Notes under the pieces: model-generated
What the model saw: only the letters and a program-made list of their open reading frames with translations
What the model was told of the DNA's origin: nothing
Databases searched by the model: none
Origin: Syntrophus gentianae
GTDB lineage: Bacteria > Desulfobacterota > Syntrophia > Syntrophales > Syntrophaceae
DNA: 64,000 bases
Reading direction: 5' to 3'
Assembly (NCBI RefSeq): GCF_900109885.1
Contig: NZ_FOBS01000011.1
Location: 1 to 64,000 of the forward strand
Program-made: the position numbers and the translations under genes
In this document: positions 9,485-17,934 of the stretch, piece by piece
Numbering within the stretch: position 1 is the first letter of the stretch
How the letters are laid out: each line of letters opens with the position of its first letter

Positions 9485-9513
9485 TTGACAAGGCGAAAGT
9501 CTGTCTGTATAGG
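9485..9513 (+). promoter_or_regulatory. Sigma-70 promoter of the panCD leader
   Basis: TTGACA at 9485-9490 and TATAGG at 9508-9513 are separated by exactly 17 bp. It lies 20 bp after the rsmA stop and points toward panC. Transcription would begin near 9520, giving an untranslated leader of about 97 nt before panC. Confidence 0.65.
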
Positions 9514-9519
9514 AATCAG

Positions 9520-9616
9520 TGCCGCTTGGATCCGGTACAGGACTGAGACGGAAGGCGCAGCCATTGGAATATATAGGGATAATAGCCTCCCCGTCTAGTA
9601 CGGTGAGGTTTTTTTT
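9520..9616 (+). ncRNA. Structured 5' leader of panC, candidate 'pan' motif RNA
   Basis: The leader between the promoter and panC can fold. CGCTT (9523-9527) pairs with AGGCG (9553-9557), and inside it TCCG (9531-9534) pairs with CGGA (9549-9552), leaving an A- and G-rich loop and a one-sided bulge. A GGG at 9576-9578 can pair with the CCC that also starts the next hairpin, which would be a switch between two folds. The leader ends in a terminator-like hairpin. From established knowledge, the 'pan' motif RNA is found before panB, panC and panD in Chloroflexi, Firmicutes and deltaproteobacteria. Position and taxon fit; I could not compare with the covariance model. Its ligand is not known to me. 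Confidence 0.5.
9586..9616 (+). terminator. Terminator-like hairpin that also covers the panC ribosome site
   Basis: CCTC (9586-9589) pairs with GAGG (9605-9608) and CCGT (9591-9594) with ACGG (9600-9603), with one C-T mismatch and a five-base loop. Eight T follow directly. The shape is that of an intrinsic terminator. The GAGG of the stem is also the best Shine-Dalgarno sequence for the ATG at 9617, so the same hairpin could stop transcription or block translation of panC. Confidence 0.65.
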
Positions 9617-10495
9617 ATGGGGAATAATCAGCCGATGAAGATCATTGCTACGGTTCCGGAGATGCAGCGTTATTCGGAGGCCCTGAGGAATTCAGGAAAA
9701 AAGATCGCCTTCGTCCCGACAATGGGATATTTTCACGACGGGCATCTCAATCTCATGCGCGAAGCAAGAAAACAGGGCGATTGCGTTGTCATCAGCATCT
9801 ACGTCAACCCCACCCAGTTCGGGCCATCGGAAGATCTTGAGAAATATCCCCGAAACTTCGAGAGAGACAGCAAATTGGCAGAAGAGGTCGGTGTTGACGT
9901 CATTTTCTTCCCCTCAAATGCCGAGATGTATCCGGATCACTATCAGACCTATGTAACCGTGGAGGAAGTGACGAAAAATCTCTGCGGCTTGTCACGACCC
10001 GTTCATTTTCGAGGCGTAGCCACGGTCTGTGCGAAACTGTTCAATATGGTCAAGCCGCATATGGCGATCTTCGGGAAAAAAGATTTCCAGCAGCTGGTCA
10101 CGATCAAGCGCATGGTGTCTGATTTGAACATGGACCTTCAGATCTTCGGCCTGCCTACGACGAGAGAAACGGATGGACTGGCGATGAGTTCGCGCAATGT
10201 TTATCTGAGTCCGGAAGAAAGGCAGTCCGCCCTGTGTCTGAGCCTTTCCCTGAAAAAAGCCAAAGAATCGTACGATCAGGGGGAACGGGACGCCGGCCGC
10301 ATACTGGAATCGATTACCAACTATATTAAAGGGATTCCTTTCACCAGAATTGATTACATAAAAATCTGCGACACGACGACCATGCAGGATGTCAGCAGCC
10401 TTGAGAAAGAATCTGTTCTGGCCCTTGCTGTTTTTGTCGGTTCTACAAGACTTATAGACAATTACGTGTTCGGTGAAGAACTGAACATCGAATAA
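9617..10495 (+). CDS. panC: Pantothenate synthetase (pantoate-beta-alanine ligase)
   Basis: Joins pantoate and beta-alanine using ATP, the last step of pantothenate synthesis. Signatures are [15 protein letters not shown], the HIGH-like nucleotide site, then [27 protein letters not shown] and the KMSKS-like MSSRN. Two starts are possible: ATG 9617, with GAGG eight bases upstream inside the leader hairpin, or ATG 9635, which begins nearer the conserved KIIATV. I prefer 9617 for its ribosome site, giving 292 residues. panD, which makes the beta-alanine, follows after 58 bp. panB is not in the window. Confidence 0.95.
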   Translation: MGNNQPMKIIATVPEMQRYSEALRNSGKKIAFVPTMGYFHDGHLNLMREARKQGDCVVISIYVNPTQFGPSEDLEKYPRNFERDSKLAEEVGVDVIFFPSNAEMYPDHYQTYVTVEEVTKNLCGLSRPVHFRGVATVCAKLFNMVKPHMAIFGKKDFQQLVTIKRMVSDLNMDLQIFGLPTTRETDGLAMSSRNVYLSPEERQSALCLSLSLKKAKESYDQGERDAGRILESITNYIKGIPFTRIDYIKICDTTTMQDVSSLEKESVLALAVFVGSTRLIDNYVFGEELNIE

Positions 10496-10553
10496 AAAAG
10501 AAAATACGAGATCGGGCTGGGATTTCTCCCAGTTCCGGCAGGAAGGTGAATTC

Positions 10554-10904
10554 ATGCAAAGGGTGATGCTTAAATCCAAAATTCACAGAGCGACCGTAAC
10601 AGACGCGGATCTTCATTATGAGGGCAGTATTTCCATCGATGAAGCGTTAATGGAAGCTGCAGGACTTTTGCCTTATGAAAAAGTCTCCATTTATGATGTG
10701 AATAATGGTGAGCGTTTTTCCACCTACGTCATCACGGGTAAACGGGATTCAGGGGTAATCTGCCTGAATGGCGCCGCGGCGAGAAAAGTTGCCAAAGGGG
10801 ACTTGGTCATTATTGCCAGTTACGTGTATGTGGACGGCGACGAAGCAAAGGGTTGGAAGCCCGTTGCCGTGTTTGTTGACCAGGACAACCACATCAAGCA
10901 TTAG
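10554..10904 (+). CDS. panD: Aspartate 1-decarboxylase
   Basis: Makes beta-alanine from L-aspartate for pantothenate and coenzyme A. The proenzyme cleaves itself to form a pyruvoyl group. Cleavage occurs between Gly24 and Ser25, seen here as HYEGSISID. The start [16 protein letters not shown] and the NGAAAR segment are also diagnostic. The 116-residue length is close to the family norm. AGGAAGGTGA stands just upstream of the ATG. With panC it forms a two-gene unit behind the leader RNA. Confidence 0.96.
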   Translation: MQRVMLKSKIHRATVTDADLHYEGSISIDEALMEAAGLLPYEKVSIYDVNNGERFSTYVITGKRDSGVICLNGAAARKVAKGDLVIIASYVYVDGDEAKGWKPVAVFVDQDNHIKH

Positions 10905-11003
10905 TTTACGCAATGGCGGGATAGGAAGATTGGCATCGAACCACTCTTTTGATAGGGACTTTTTGTTTTTTTCTATCTGAAATGTAACTCATCAAGAAAA
11001 CAA

Positions 11004-11051
11004 CAAAACAGGGGTATGGGTGAAGTTCATGCTCCTGTTTTGCTGTTTTTT
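11004..11051 (+). terminator. Probable intrinsic terminator after panCD
   Basis: A perfect 9-bp stem, CAAAACAGG (11004-11012) with CCTGTTTTG (11034-11042), encloses a 21-base loop and is followed by CTG and six T. It lies about 100 bp after panD. The rest of the 246-bp gap up to the DUF502 gene shows no gene. Confidence 0.6.
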
Positions 11052-11150
11052 CCCACTGATCCTTTCCATGGCCATTACAAATGGTCCCTTATTTGCATTT
11101 TTAAATATAACAAGACTTCATCATATATCTGACAGCAGCATTTCGAGAGC

Positions 11151-11819
11151 ATGACATTCCTTGGAAAAAAACTAAGAGGCATCTTTTTAACAGGACTGGC
11201 GGTGACTGTCCCGCTCGGACTGACGATTTATATCCTTTCCTTCCTTGTCAGGATCATGGACAGCCTCCTGGACATTATTCCCCAGCCGTATCAACCGGGA
11301 ACTCTGTTGGGAATCCACATTCCCGGATCGGGAATCATCGTTACACTGGCCATTATCTTTGTCTGCGGACTCATCACTCAAAGTTATCTCGGCACAAAAT
11401 TCGTCAATTTCGGAGAATCCCTGCTGGATAAAATTCCCGTTGTTCGCAGCATTTATCAGGCAACGAAACAAATTTTTGAAAATATTTTTCTCAACAAGAA
11501 TCAAAGTTTTAAAAAAGTTGTTCTTGTTGAATTTCCCCGTCAAGGGATATATAGTCTCGGATTCGTCACCGGAATAACCGGAAAAGAATTTTCAGATAAG
11601 ATGGGCGAAGAAGCCCTTCATGTCTTTATTCCCAAAACGCCCAATCCAACAGCGGGTTTTTTTATCATGGCCCGCAGTGATGAGTTGATTGAATTGGATA
11701 TGTCCGTAGAGGCAGCCTTTACGCTCATCATATCCGGGGGGATCGTTACACCACCGAATAGATCGGGAAGTAAAGGATCTGTGAAAAGAGCTCAAAGAGC
11801 ACTAACGGTAGATGTGTAA
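11151..11819 (+). CDS. DUF502 family membrane protein
   Basis: Membrane protein of the DUF502 family, of unknown function, common in proteobacteria and chlorobi. Residues 7-30 form one helix (GIFLTGLAVTVPLGLTIYIL) and about 53-77 a second. They are followed by the conserved segment DKIPVVRSIYQATKQIFE and a soluble C-terminal part with TGFFIMAR-like sequence and the conserved SGGIVTPP near the end. No enzyme motif is visible. It stands alone between the panCD terminator and metK and may share a message with metK, which starts 62 bp downstream. Confidence 0.85.
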   Translation: MTFLGKKLRGIFLTGLAVTVPLGLTIYILSFLVRIMDSLLDIIPQPYQPGTLLGIHIPGSGIIVTLAIIFVCGLITQSYLGTKFVNFGESLLDKIPVVRSIYQATKQIFENIFLNKNQSFKKVVLVEFPRQGIYSLGFVTGITGKEFSDKMGEEALHVFIPKTPNPTAGFFIMARSDELIELDMSVEAAFTLIISGGIVTPPNRSGSKGSVKRAQRALTVDV

Positions 11820-11881
11820 AATTTTTTAAGAGGATTTGAATATCGATCATTATGAACAAGGAAGATAAAGGAGAAGATTCA

Positions 11882-13060
11882 ATGCGGATTACATCAGAAA
11901 GCGTGAAAGTTGGACATCCGGATATCGTTGCGGATTCCATTGCGGCCAATATCATTGCGGCCATTCTGGATAAGGAAAAAGAGAGAGGCTTGACCGTGGA
12001 CAACATGCCCCATTGCGGCATAGAAGTCTTTCTTGGCAAGGGGCTCTGCATTGTCGGGGGTGAAGTAGCCACCCGTGTTTATGTGGATATTGAGAGATCT
12101 GTCCGGGATACGGTTCTGAAGCTCGGGTACTGTGATTATGAACTCGGTCTGAACGGGAATTCCATGGGTATTCTCAATACGATCATTCCGCAGTCACCGG
12201 ATATCAACATCGGCACGCGTGCCGACCTGGGCAAGTACAAAGAAATCGGTGCGGGAGATCAGGGAATTATTTTCGGATTCGCCTGTGATGAAACGCCGGA
12301 GTTACTCCCCCTGCCTTATGTGCTGGCCACCCGGATGATGAGGGCTTTTGAGGAGATCAATAATCCAGTCTTCGCTCCCGATGGAAAAGGGCAGGTTACC
12401 GTGGAATATGACAACGATGGCCGACCCCAGCGGGTTGCCACGGTCTTGATGTCCAATGCCATTGATTACCGTCATGTGCCGGAGGGGTTCCGAAACAGCA
12501 TCGAGCCTCTGGCCAAACAGATCGCCATGAGCTGCTTAAAAGACTGGGTGGATGAACAGACGGATTTCCTCTTTAATCCAACGGGTGAATGGCAGGCGGT
12601 TAATTCCTGCAGTTCCGCCGATTCAGGTGTAACCGGCAGAAAGCTGGTTGTGCAGCTTTATGGAGGATACCCTGGTGCTCAGATCGGGGGAGGCTCCGTT
12701 GTAAATAAAACATCTGAGAAGGTTGACTGCTCCGCGGCTCTGGGCGCCCGTTACGTGGCAAAAAACATTGTTGCGGCAGGACTGGCAAGGAAATGTGCGA
12801 TTCAGTTGTCCTATGCGATCGGGATTGCCCGCCCGATTTCCATTTATGTCCATACCTTTGGCACAGGCATCATTTCGGATGAAAAGATCGGGACGCTGAT
12901 CCGGGAATATTTTGATCTTTCACCGCGAGGCATGATCGAACGGTTCAACCTCCTTGACGGCGATGTCTATAGAAAACTGCCGAAGACGCTCTTCCTAGGC
13001 GATTATAACTGGGAAAATACGGATGTGGTGGATCAATTGAAAGGCGCCGCCAATATTTAA
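11882..13060 (+). CDS. metK: S-adenosylmethionine synthetase, divergent form
   Basis: Forms SAM from methionine and ATP, feeding methylation and, through ahcY just downstream, the SAM cycle. I chose the ATG at 11882 (392 residues) because AGGAG lies eight bases upstream and the protein then begins MRITSESV as usual. Seen: GHPD near residue 14, GAGDQG near 110, GKGQVTV, TGRKLVV, GGGS, then KTSEKVD and SYAIGIARPISI. Several normally invariant blocks differ. HPDK reads HPDI, GDAGLTGRK reads SADSGVTGRK, and GGGAFSGKD reads GGGSVVNKT, although the two later lysines and the aspartate of KVD stay aligned. It is probably active but belongs to a separate branch of the family. Confidence 0.9.
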   Translation: MRITSESVKVGHPDIVADSIAANIIAAILDKEKERGLTVDNMPHCGIEVFLGKGLCIVGGEVATRVYVDIERSVRDTVLKLGYCDYELGLNGNSMGILNTIIPQSPDINIGTRADLGKYKEIGAGDQGIIFGFACDETPELLPLPYVLATRMMRAFEEINNPVFAPDGKGQVTVEYDNDGRPQRVATVLMSNAIDYRHVPEGFRNSIEPLAKQIAMSCLKDWVDEQTDFLFNPTGEWQAVNSCSSADSGVTGRKLVVQLYGGYPGAQIGGGSVVNKTSEKVDCSAALGARYVAKNIVAAGLARKCAIQLSYAIGIARPISIYVHTFGTGIISDEKIGTLIREYFDLSPRGMIERFNLLDGDVYRKLPKTLFLGDYNWENTDVVDQLKGAANI

Positions 13061-13102
13061 CAAGCTCAAAATGTGCTGTATCCGCAGAATTGGAGGAGAA
13101 AG

Positions 13103-14527
13103 ATGAGTTTTCTGGAGATTCACGCTTTGTTGCCTTATCGGGTGGCAGATCTATCCCTTGCAGAGTGGGGGCGAAAGGAGATGTCCCTGGCCGAAAATGA
13201 AATGCCGGGACTGATGGCTGTAAGGGCGAAATATGGGCAGACGAAGCCTCTTGCAGGTCTGAAGGTGATGGGCAGTCTTCACATGACCATTCAGACGGCC
13301 ATGCTGATCGAGACTCTTAAAATTCTGGGTGCAGATATCCGCTGGGCTTCCTGCAATATTTTCTCGACACAGGACCATGCCGCCGCTGCGATTGCCAAAG
13401 CGGGAACGGCGGCCGTTTATGCCTGGAAAGGTGAAAGCCTCGAAGAATACTGGTGGTGTACCGAACAGGCATTGACGTGGCCGGACGGCAGCGGCCCGGA
13501 TCTCATCGTCGACGATGGTGGAGACGCCACCCTTTTTATTCATCAGGGGGCGCGCTTCGAGAAGAATCCTGATCTGTTAGAGGAGGAGCAGGACAACAAA
13601 GAGATGCAGATCATCATGGAAAGGATGAAGCACTCCGTTGCCGCAGATAAATCCCGATGGACCCGAATTGCCGCCGGAATTCGCGGCGTATCGGAAGAAA
13701 CGACGACGGGTGTGCATCGCCTTTATTCGATGGCCAAGGCGGGGGAACTCCTCTTTCCGGCCATCAATGTCAATGACTCCGTCACCAAGTCGAAATTTGA
13801 CAACCTTTATGGATGTCGTGAATCACTGGCCGACGGGATCAAACGGGCGACGGACATCATGGTTGCCGGGAAAGTGGTTGTCGTCTGCGGCTATGGAGAT
13901 GTTGGCAAGGGCTGCGCACAGTCCATGCGCGGATTCGGTGCCAGGGTCATCATTACCGAAGTAGACCCCATCTGTGCCCTTCAGGCTGCAATGGAAGGGT
14001 ATGAGGTCAAAAGGCTGGAGGATGTCGTCGGCGAGGGGGATATTTTCGTTACGGCGACGGGATGCTGCGATGTCATTACCGGGGAACATATGGAACGCAT
14101 GAAAAATGAAGCGATCGTATGCAATATCGGTCATTTTGACAGTGAAATCGCCATGTATTACCTGGAAGGAAATCCAGCTTTTCAAAAGGAAGAAATTAAA
14201 CCCCAGGTCGATAAGTGGACCTTGGCCTCAGGACGCTCCATCATCGTCCTGGCGGAAGGCCGCCTGGTGAATCTGGGCTGCGCTACGGGACATCCCAGTT
14301 TTGTGATGAGCAACAGCTTTACCAATCAATGTCTGGCGCAGATCGAACTGGCCGGAAAAAAATATCAGCCGGGCGTCTACACGCTGCCCAAGAAACTGGA
14401 TGAAGAGGTGGCCAGATTGCACCTCGGACGTCTGGGTGTCCATCTGACATCCCTCACCCAAAAGCAGGCTGATTATCTGGGGGTTCCCGTTGAGGGCCCT
14501 TATAAGGCGGAACACTATCGCTACTGA
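13103..14527 (+). CDS. ahcY: Adenosylhomocysteinase
   Basis: NAD-dependent enzyme that splits S-adenosylhomocysteine into adenosine and homocysteine. The start is the ATG after GGAGGAGAAAG, giving 474 residues. Seen: [31 protein letters not shown], the substrate block [24 protein letters not shown] with the catalytic lysine and aspartate, and the NAD fold [15 protein letters not shown] near residue 265. The C-terminus ends PYKAEHYRY, the NAD-contacting tail. It lies 42 bp after metK, so the two enzymes of the SAM cycle are almost certainly co-transcribed. I see no SAH riboswitch in the short gap. Confidence 0.97.
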   Translation: MSFLEIHALLPYRVADLSLAEWGRKEMSLAENEMPGLMAVRAKYGQTKPLAGLKVMGSLHMTIQTAMLIETLKILGADIRWASCNIFSTQDHAAAAIAKAGTAAVYAWKGESLEEYWWCTEQALTWPDGSGPDLIVDDGGDATLFIHQGARFEKNPDLLEEEQDNKEMQIIMERMKHSVAADKSRWTRIAAGIRGVSEETTTGVHRLYSMAKAGELLFPAINVNDSVTKSKFDNLYGCRESLADGIKRATDIMVAGKVVVVCGYGDVGKGCAQSMRGFGARVIITEVDPICALQAAMEGYEVKRLEDVVGEGDIFVTATGCCDVITGEHMERMKNEAIVCNIGHFDSEIAMYYLEGNPAFQKEEIKPQVDKWTLASGRSIIVLAEGRLVNLGCATGHPSFVMSNSFTNQCLAQIELAGKKYQPGVYTLPKKLDEEVARLHLGRLGVHLTSLTQKQADYLGVPVEGPYKAEHYRY

Positions 14528-14547
14528 TCCATTCGAAGTAAGCTCCC

Positions 14548-15627
14548 TTATGTTCGAACGTGCTTGAAGAGGTAAAGGGCAGCCGCGCCGAAAATCAGGT
14601 TTGCAATCCAGGCTGCAAGAATCGGGGGGAGATTTCCGGATCTCCCCAGCGACATGGTAAAGGCGAAAAGAATCCAGTAAGAAAATCCGATGGTGACGCC
14701 GACAAAGATGCTCCCCGCAAGCCCACCGCTCCGTTCAGTTTTCAATGAAAATGAGATGCCGAGAATGGCCAGTATGACGCAGACGAAAGGAAAGGCAATC
14801 TTTCCTTGTAGATCAACAAGATACCGTGTCGCATCATAGCCCTCGGAACGAATTTTTTTTACATATTTTCTTAATTCAAAATATCCCATCTGTTCTGAAT
14901 CTTTCTGGACCACCTGAAAATCAGAGGGCTTTTCCGGAAGATCAAGAATTTTCTCTTTGTAACGTTCCATAAGGGGAAACCCTTCTTCATCAAACCGGAT
15001 GACCAAAACATTGTAAAAATTCCAGTGATCCTTTTCCCACACGGCACGCTCCGCGTCGACGCGTAAAAGGAGATTCATTTTACGATCCAGATAATTCAGA
15101 GTAATTCCCTGAAGAACGTTCTTGGACGGATCATAGAGCTTGAAGCTGTAAATTCCTTTGGCGCCGCGATACCAAATCTGTTCCTGTTTGAAGATTCCCT
15201 GAAATTCCTTCTTCCGGATGTCCACCGTCATGATATATTCCGCCTTGGCGTTCGCATAAGGGGTAATCAGTTCACTGAAAATAAACGTAAACAGGGTGAT
15301 CAGAAAAGAGAGAAGCAATATTGGAACAGATGTCCGGTAGAGACTGATTCCGTTAGCACGCATGGCCACGATCTCACTGTTTTTGGAAAGGGAGCCGAAG
15401 GTCAACAATGCGGAAAGGAGGACCGTGGCAGGAATGGTAAAAGAAAGCATCATGGGGATGCGGAAGAAGAAATAGCTGAGCACTTGATCGAGAGAGGCGC
15501 TCTTTCTCATGAGGATGTCCAGTTTCTCAAAAAAATCGATGATTAGAAAAAGGGCGAGGAAAGAAAGGATGACCAGCAGAAAGATTCGCAGAAATTCTCT
15601 GGAGATATAGAGATCGAGGGTTTTCAT
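14548..15627 (-). CDS. lptG: LPS export permease LptG (YjgP/YjgQ family)
   Basis: One of two transmembrane subunits of the LptB2FG exporter that extracts lipopolysaccharide from the inner membrane. The 359-residue protein has about three N-terminal helices (residues 12-125), a periplasmic beta-jellyroll segment, and three C-terminal helices (about 270-355). LYRTSVPILLLSFLIT and the GISLY coupling region are typical of the family. It overlaps lptF by four bases (ATGA) and is the second gene of the pair. lptB, lptA and lptC are not here. Its end faces ahcY with a 20-bp gap and no clear terminator. Confidence 0.88.
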   Translation of the reverse strand: MKTLDLYISREFLRIFLLVILSFLALFLIIDFFEKLDILMRKSASLDQVLSYFFFRIPMMLSFTIPATVLLSALLTFGSLSKNSEIVAMRANGISLYRTSVPILLLSFLITLFTFIFSELITPYANAKAEYIMTVDIRKKEFQGIFKQEQIWYRGAKGIYSFKLYDPSKNVLQGITLNYLDRKMNLLLRVDAERAVWEKDHWNFYNVLVIRFDEEGFPLMERYKEKILDLPEKPSDFQVVQKDSEQMGYFELRKYVKKIRSEGYDATRYLVDLQGKIAFPFVCVILAILGISFSLKTERSGGLAGSIFVGVTIGFSYWILFAFTMSLGRSGNLPPILAAWIANLIFGAAALYLFKHVRT

Positions 15628-16811
15628 GGCCGCTCCTCGTTTCTTTTGTACTTTTTACGATGCCATTCCTTGATGACATTTACGGGAGATGTCCAGTCAA
15701 CGGGTTTGTCGGCCGCGGCAGCGAAATAAAGATAAATCCCGGTTACGGTAAAAAGGAACGTGGGAATCCATGAACCCAAAAAGGGAAGCAGTTTCCCCGA
15801 GGTGACCAAGGCATCGCATCCCAGTTGCAGGAGATAATAAAGTAGTACGGTCAAAAACCCGAGGGCAAATCCCCTCGCCTTGACGGAACGATGATGGGTT
15901 CTTACACCGAGAGGAATGCCGAGAATTCCGAAGATCAGACAGGAAAAAGGAAGAGAAAATTTTCTGTTCAATTCAAGAACATATTCCCGATAGATCTTAT
16001 CACTTGGATTGCTGTTCGTTATTTTTTCTCTTAATTCCTCCAGGGTCATTTCTTTTGTCGACTTTGTGCGTTTCTTTTGAGCCTCATTCAGAGACGATGA
16101 AATATCGAGATTGATATCATAATATTTGAAATCCATTTTACGGAAATTTTTCATGTCTTTCGTGACGGAGTAGGTGCTTCCATTCTCAAGGCGCAAAGTG
16201 ATGTCCATGGATTTCGGATCAGAGATCAGAAAAGCCTTTCTGGCAAGAATGGTCGCCGGATCGTCATCGGTTCGTTGATCTGAAACGAGGACACCCTCCA
16301 GAAATGAACCATCAGAGGGAATCTTGTTGGCATAGAGAAGAATCCCTTTAAAGTCCGCGTAAAAAACTTTCTCCTTAATACCAATGCTGGCTTTTGTCCT
16401 GGCAATTTTAAAAAGGAGGGATTTCGTGGCTGCATTGCTGTAAGGAGCCAGAAAAAGCGTCGTAAATACGGTGAGAAGAAATGCCGCTGCTGCAATCAGG
16501 ACAATGGGCGGAGTAATGCGATAAAGGCTGAGGCCGGAGGCTTTGAGAACGGTAAGTTCATTGTCGCTGGACAACCTTCCCAGGGCGATGAGGATGGAAA
16601 TGAGCAGGGCAATGGGAATTGTGAAAACAAGAAAAGAAGGCAAAAGAAGGAGGATAACCTGCCCGATGGTGATCAGGCCGACCCCCTTGTTGATCATGAG
16701 GTCCATCAGCTGGAGAATCTTTCCCATCAGAAGGACAAAGGTCATTACAAACAACACGATGCCGAAGGGCTGCAGCACCTCTTTTATCAGGTAGCGATCT
16801 AAAATTTTCAA
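15624..16811 (-). CDS. lptF: LPS export permease LptF (YjgP/YjgQ family)
   Basis: Partner subunit of LptG in the lipopolysaccharide exporter. It has 395 residues with the same arrangement: an N-terminal helix block (LIKEVLQPFGIVLFVMTFVL), the cytoplasmic coupling segment SSDNELTVLKASGLSLYRI, a periplasmic domain, and C-terminal helices containing PFSCLIFGILGIPLG. The start codon is TTG, with AGGT six bases upstream; no ATG is suitably placed. The 223 bp upstream toward the PHP gene hold the divergent control region, in which I see no clear promoter. Confidence 0.88.
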   Translation of the reverse strand: MKILDRYLIKEVLQPFGIVLFVMTFVLLMGKILQLMDLMINKGVGLITIGQVILLLLPSFLVFTIPIALLISILIALGRLSSDNELTVLKASGLSLYRITPPIVLIAAAAFLLTVFTTLFLAPYSNAATKSLLFKIARTKASIGIKEKVFYADFKGILLYANKIPSDGSFLEGVLVSDQRTDDDPATILARKAFLISDPKSMDITLRLENGSTYSVTKDMKNFRKMDFKYYDINLDISSSLNEAQKKRTKSTKEMTLEELREKITNSNPSDKIYREYVLELNRKFSLPFSCLIFGILGIPLGVRTHHRSVKARGFALGFLTVLLYYLLQLGCDALVTSGKLLPFLGSWIPTFLFTVTGIYLYFAAAADKPVDWTSPVNVIKEWHRKKYKRNEERP

Positions 16812-17034
16812 TTTAAACCTGTTTCCACGGTAAAATCAATTTTCTCCTGATCAGTAAGACTCAATTTGCCCCCTCAATTAGAAGAAGAGCAGAAATTTGT
16901 CAATTTCAAATGACGACAGATCATCATTGACCACTGTTGTTGAGAATGCTAGTAATGCTCAAATATGACAATAAAAGCCAGTCTTTTTTATAGAAATAGA
17001 ACGGCATCGCAGTTATGAAAAAAAGGGGGAGACC

Positions 17035-17691
17035 ATGATTGATTTACATACCCATTCCTTTCACAGCGATGGAGAACTGATCCCATCCGAGCTTGTCAGA
17101 CGCGCGCTGGTCGTAGGCTATCGAGCCATGGCCATAACAGATCACGGGGATCACTCCAATGTGCATTTGATTCTACCGGGGATTGTCGCCGTTTGCAAAA
17201 AGCTTTCAGAAGCGTACGGCATGCCGATTCTTCCGGGAATTGAGCTGACCCATGTTCCACCGATCTATATCAGGGAGCTTGCCGAGGAAGCCCGGGGAAG
17301 AGGTGCAAAAATCATCGTCGTTCATGGAGAAACGCTTGTCGAGCCGGTCATGGAGGGAACCAATCGGGCAGCCCTTTCGGCACCGATTGATATTCTTGCC
17401 CATCCAGGGCTGATTGGGGAGGAAGAGGCTCTGCTTGCAGCTCAAAATTCCATCTGTCTGGAGATCACGACAAGAAAGGGCCATTCTCTTTCAAACGGTC
17501 ATGTCGCCGCAATGGCGAAGCAATATCATGTGCCGCTGGTCTTGAATACGGACACCCATGAATCGGGGAATCTCACCTCACGGCAAATGGCCGAGAAGGT
17601 AGCCCGGGGAGCAGGGATGATAACAGAAGAAATACTGACCATGTTCAGAAATTCTGAAAATCTTGTAAAAAAGGCTATGGATGCCGGCTAA
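17035..17691 (+). CDS. PHP-domain metallohydrolase, histidinol-phosphatase-like
   Basis: Predicted phosphoesterase of the PHP superfamily, which uses a cluster of metal ions. The N-terminus MIDLHTHSFHSDGELIPSE gives the first two histidines and an aspartate. ITDHGDHSN gives the second motif, GIELTHV the conserved glutamate, VVHGETLVEPV a further histidine, and DILAHPG and NTDTHESG the last ligands. The 218 residues are a single domain without polymerase parts. The substrate cannot be told from sequence; hisC is far away at 45 kb. GGGGGAG precedes the ATG. Confidence 0.8.
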   Translation: MIDLHTHSFHSDGELIPSELVRRALVVGYRAMAITDHGDHSNVHLILPGIVAVCKKLSEAYGMPILPGIELTHVPPIYIRELAEEARGRGAKIIVVHGETLVEPVMEGTNRAALSAPIDILAHPGLIGEEEALLAAQNSICLEITTRKGHSLSNGHVAAMAKQYHVPLVLNTDTHESGNLTSRQMAEKVARGAGMITEEILTMFRNSENLVKKAMDAG

Positions 17692-17827
17692 GAAGCCGCG
17701 ATACGGTAAGCCTGCAGAAAATCAAATGAAGATCCAAAGGATACCTTCAGGTTGTTGAAAGGCCGTCAATACATTCCATCGCAAAATCCTCTTAATCAAC
17801 TTTTGTAAAACTTATTTCTTGATTATT

Positions 17828-17875
17828 AATCAATATATGGTATCGTGTCACAACATGTTGCCCAATATATTGATG
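17828..17875 (+). promoter_or_regulatory. Tandem NrdR boxes before nrdD
   Basis: Two copies of a CAATATAT-centred palindrome lie at 17831-17838 and 17863-17870, with 16-bp boxes at about 17828-17843 and 17860-17875. The second core reads CCAATATATTGA. Their spacing is 32 bp, about three helical turns. NrdR boxes are known to be 16-bp palindromes built around ATATAT that occur in pairs at 31-32 bp before ribonucleotide reductase genes. The NrdR repressor gene itself is not in the window. Confidence 0.8.
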
Positions 17876-17934
17876 GTGTGCCTGCCTGGAGATATTTTTA
17901 TGAGGTCAGGTACCGATTGCGAAGGAGTCTTTTC

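Noticed and set aside
9520-9616. The panC leader as a TPP, glutamine, guanidine-III or SRP RNA, because it has CUGAGA and GACGGAAG
   Set aside because: Each of these classes needs further conserved parts, such as the second TPP core, the glutamine class GUUC ends or the SRP GGUCAGG loop, that are absent. The match is limited to short strings.
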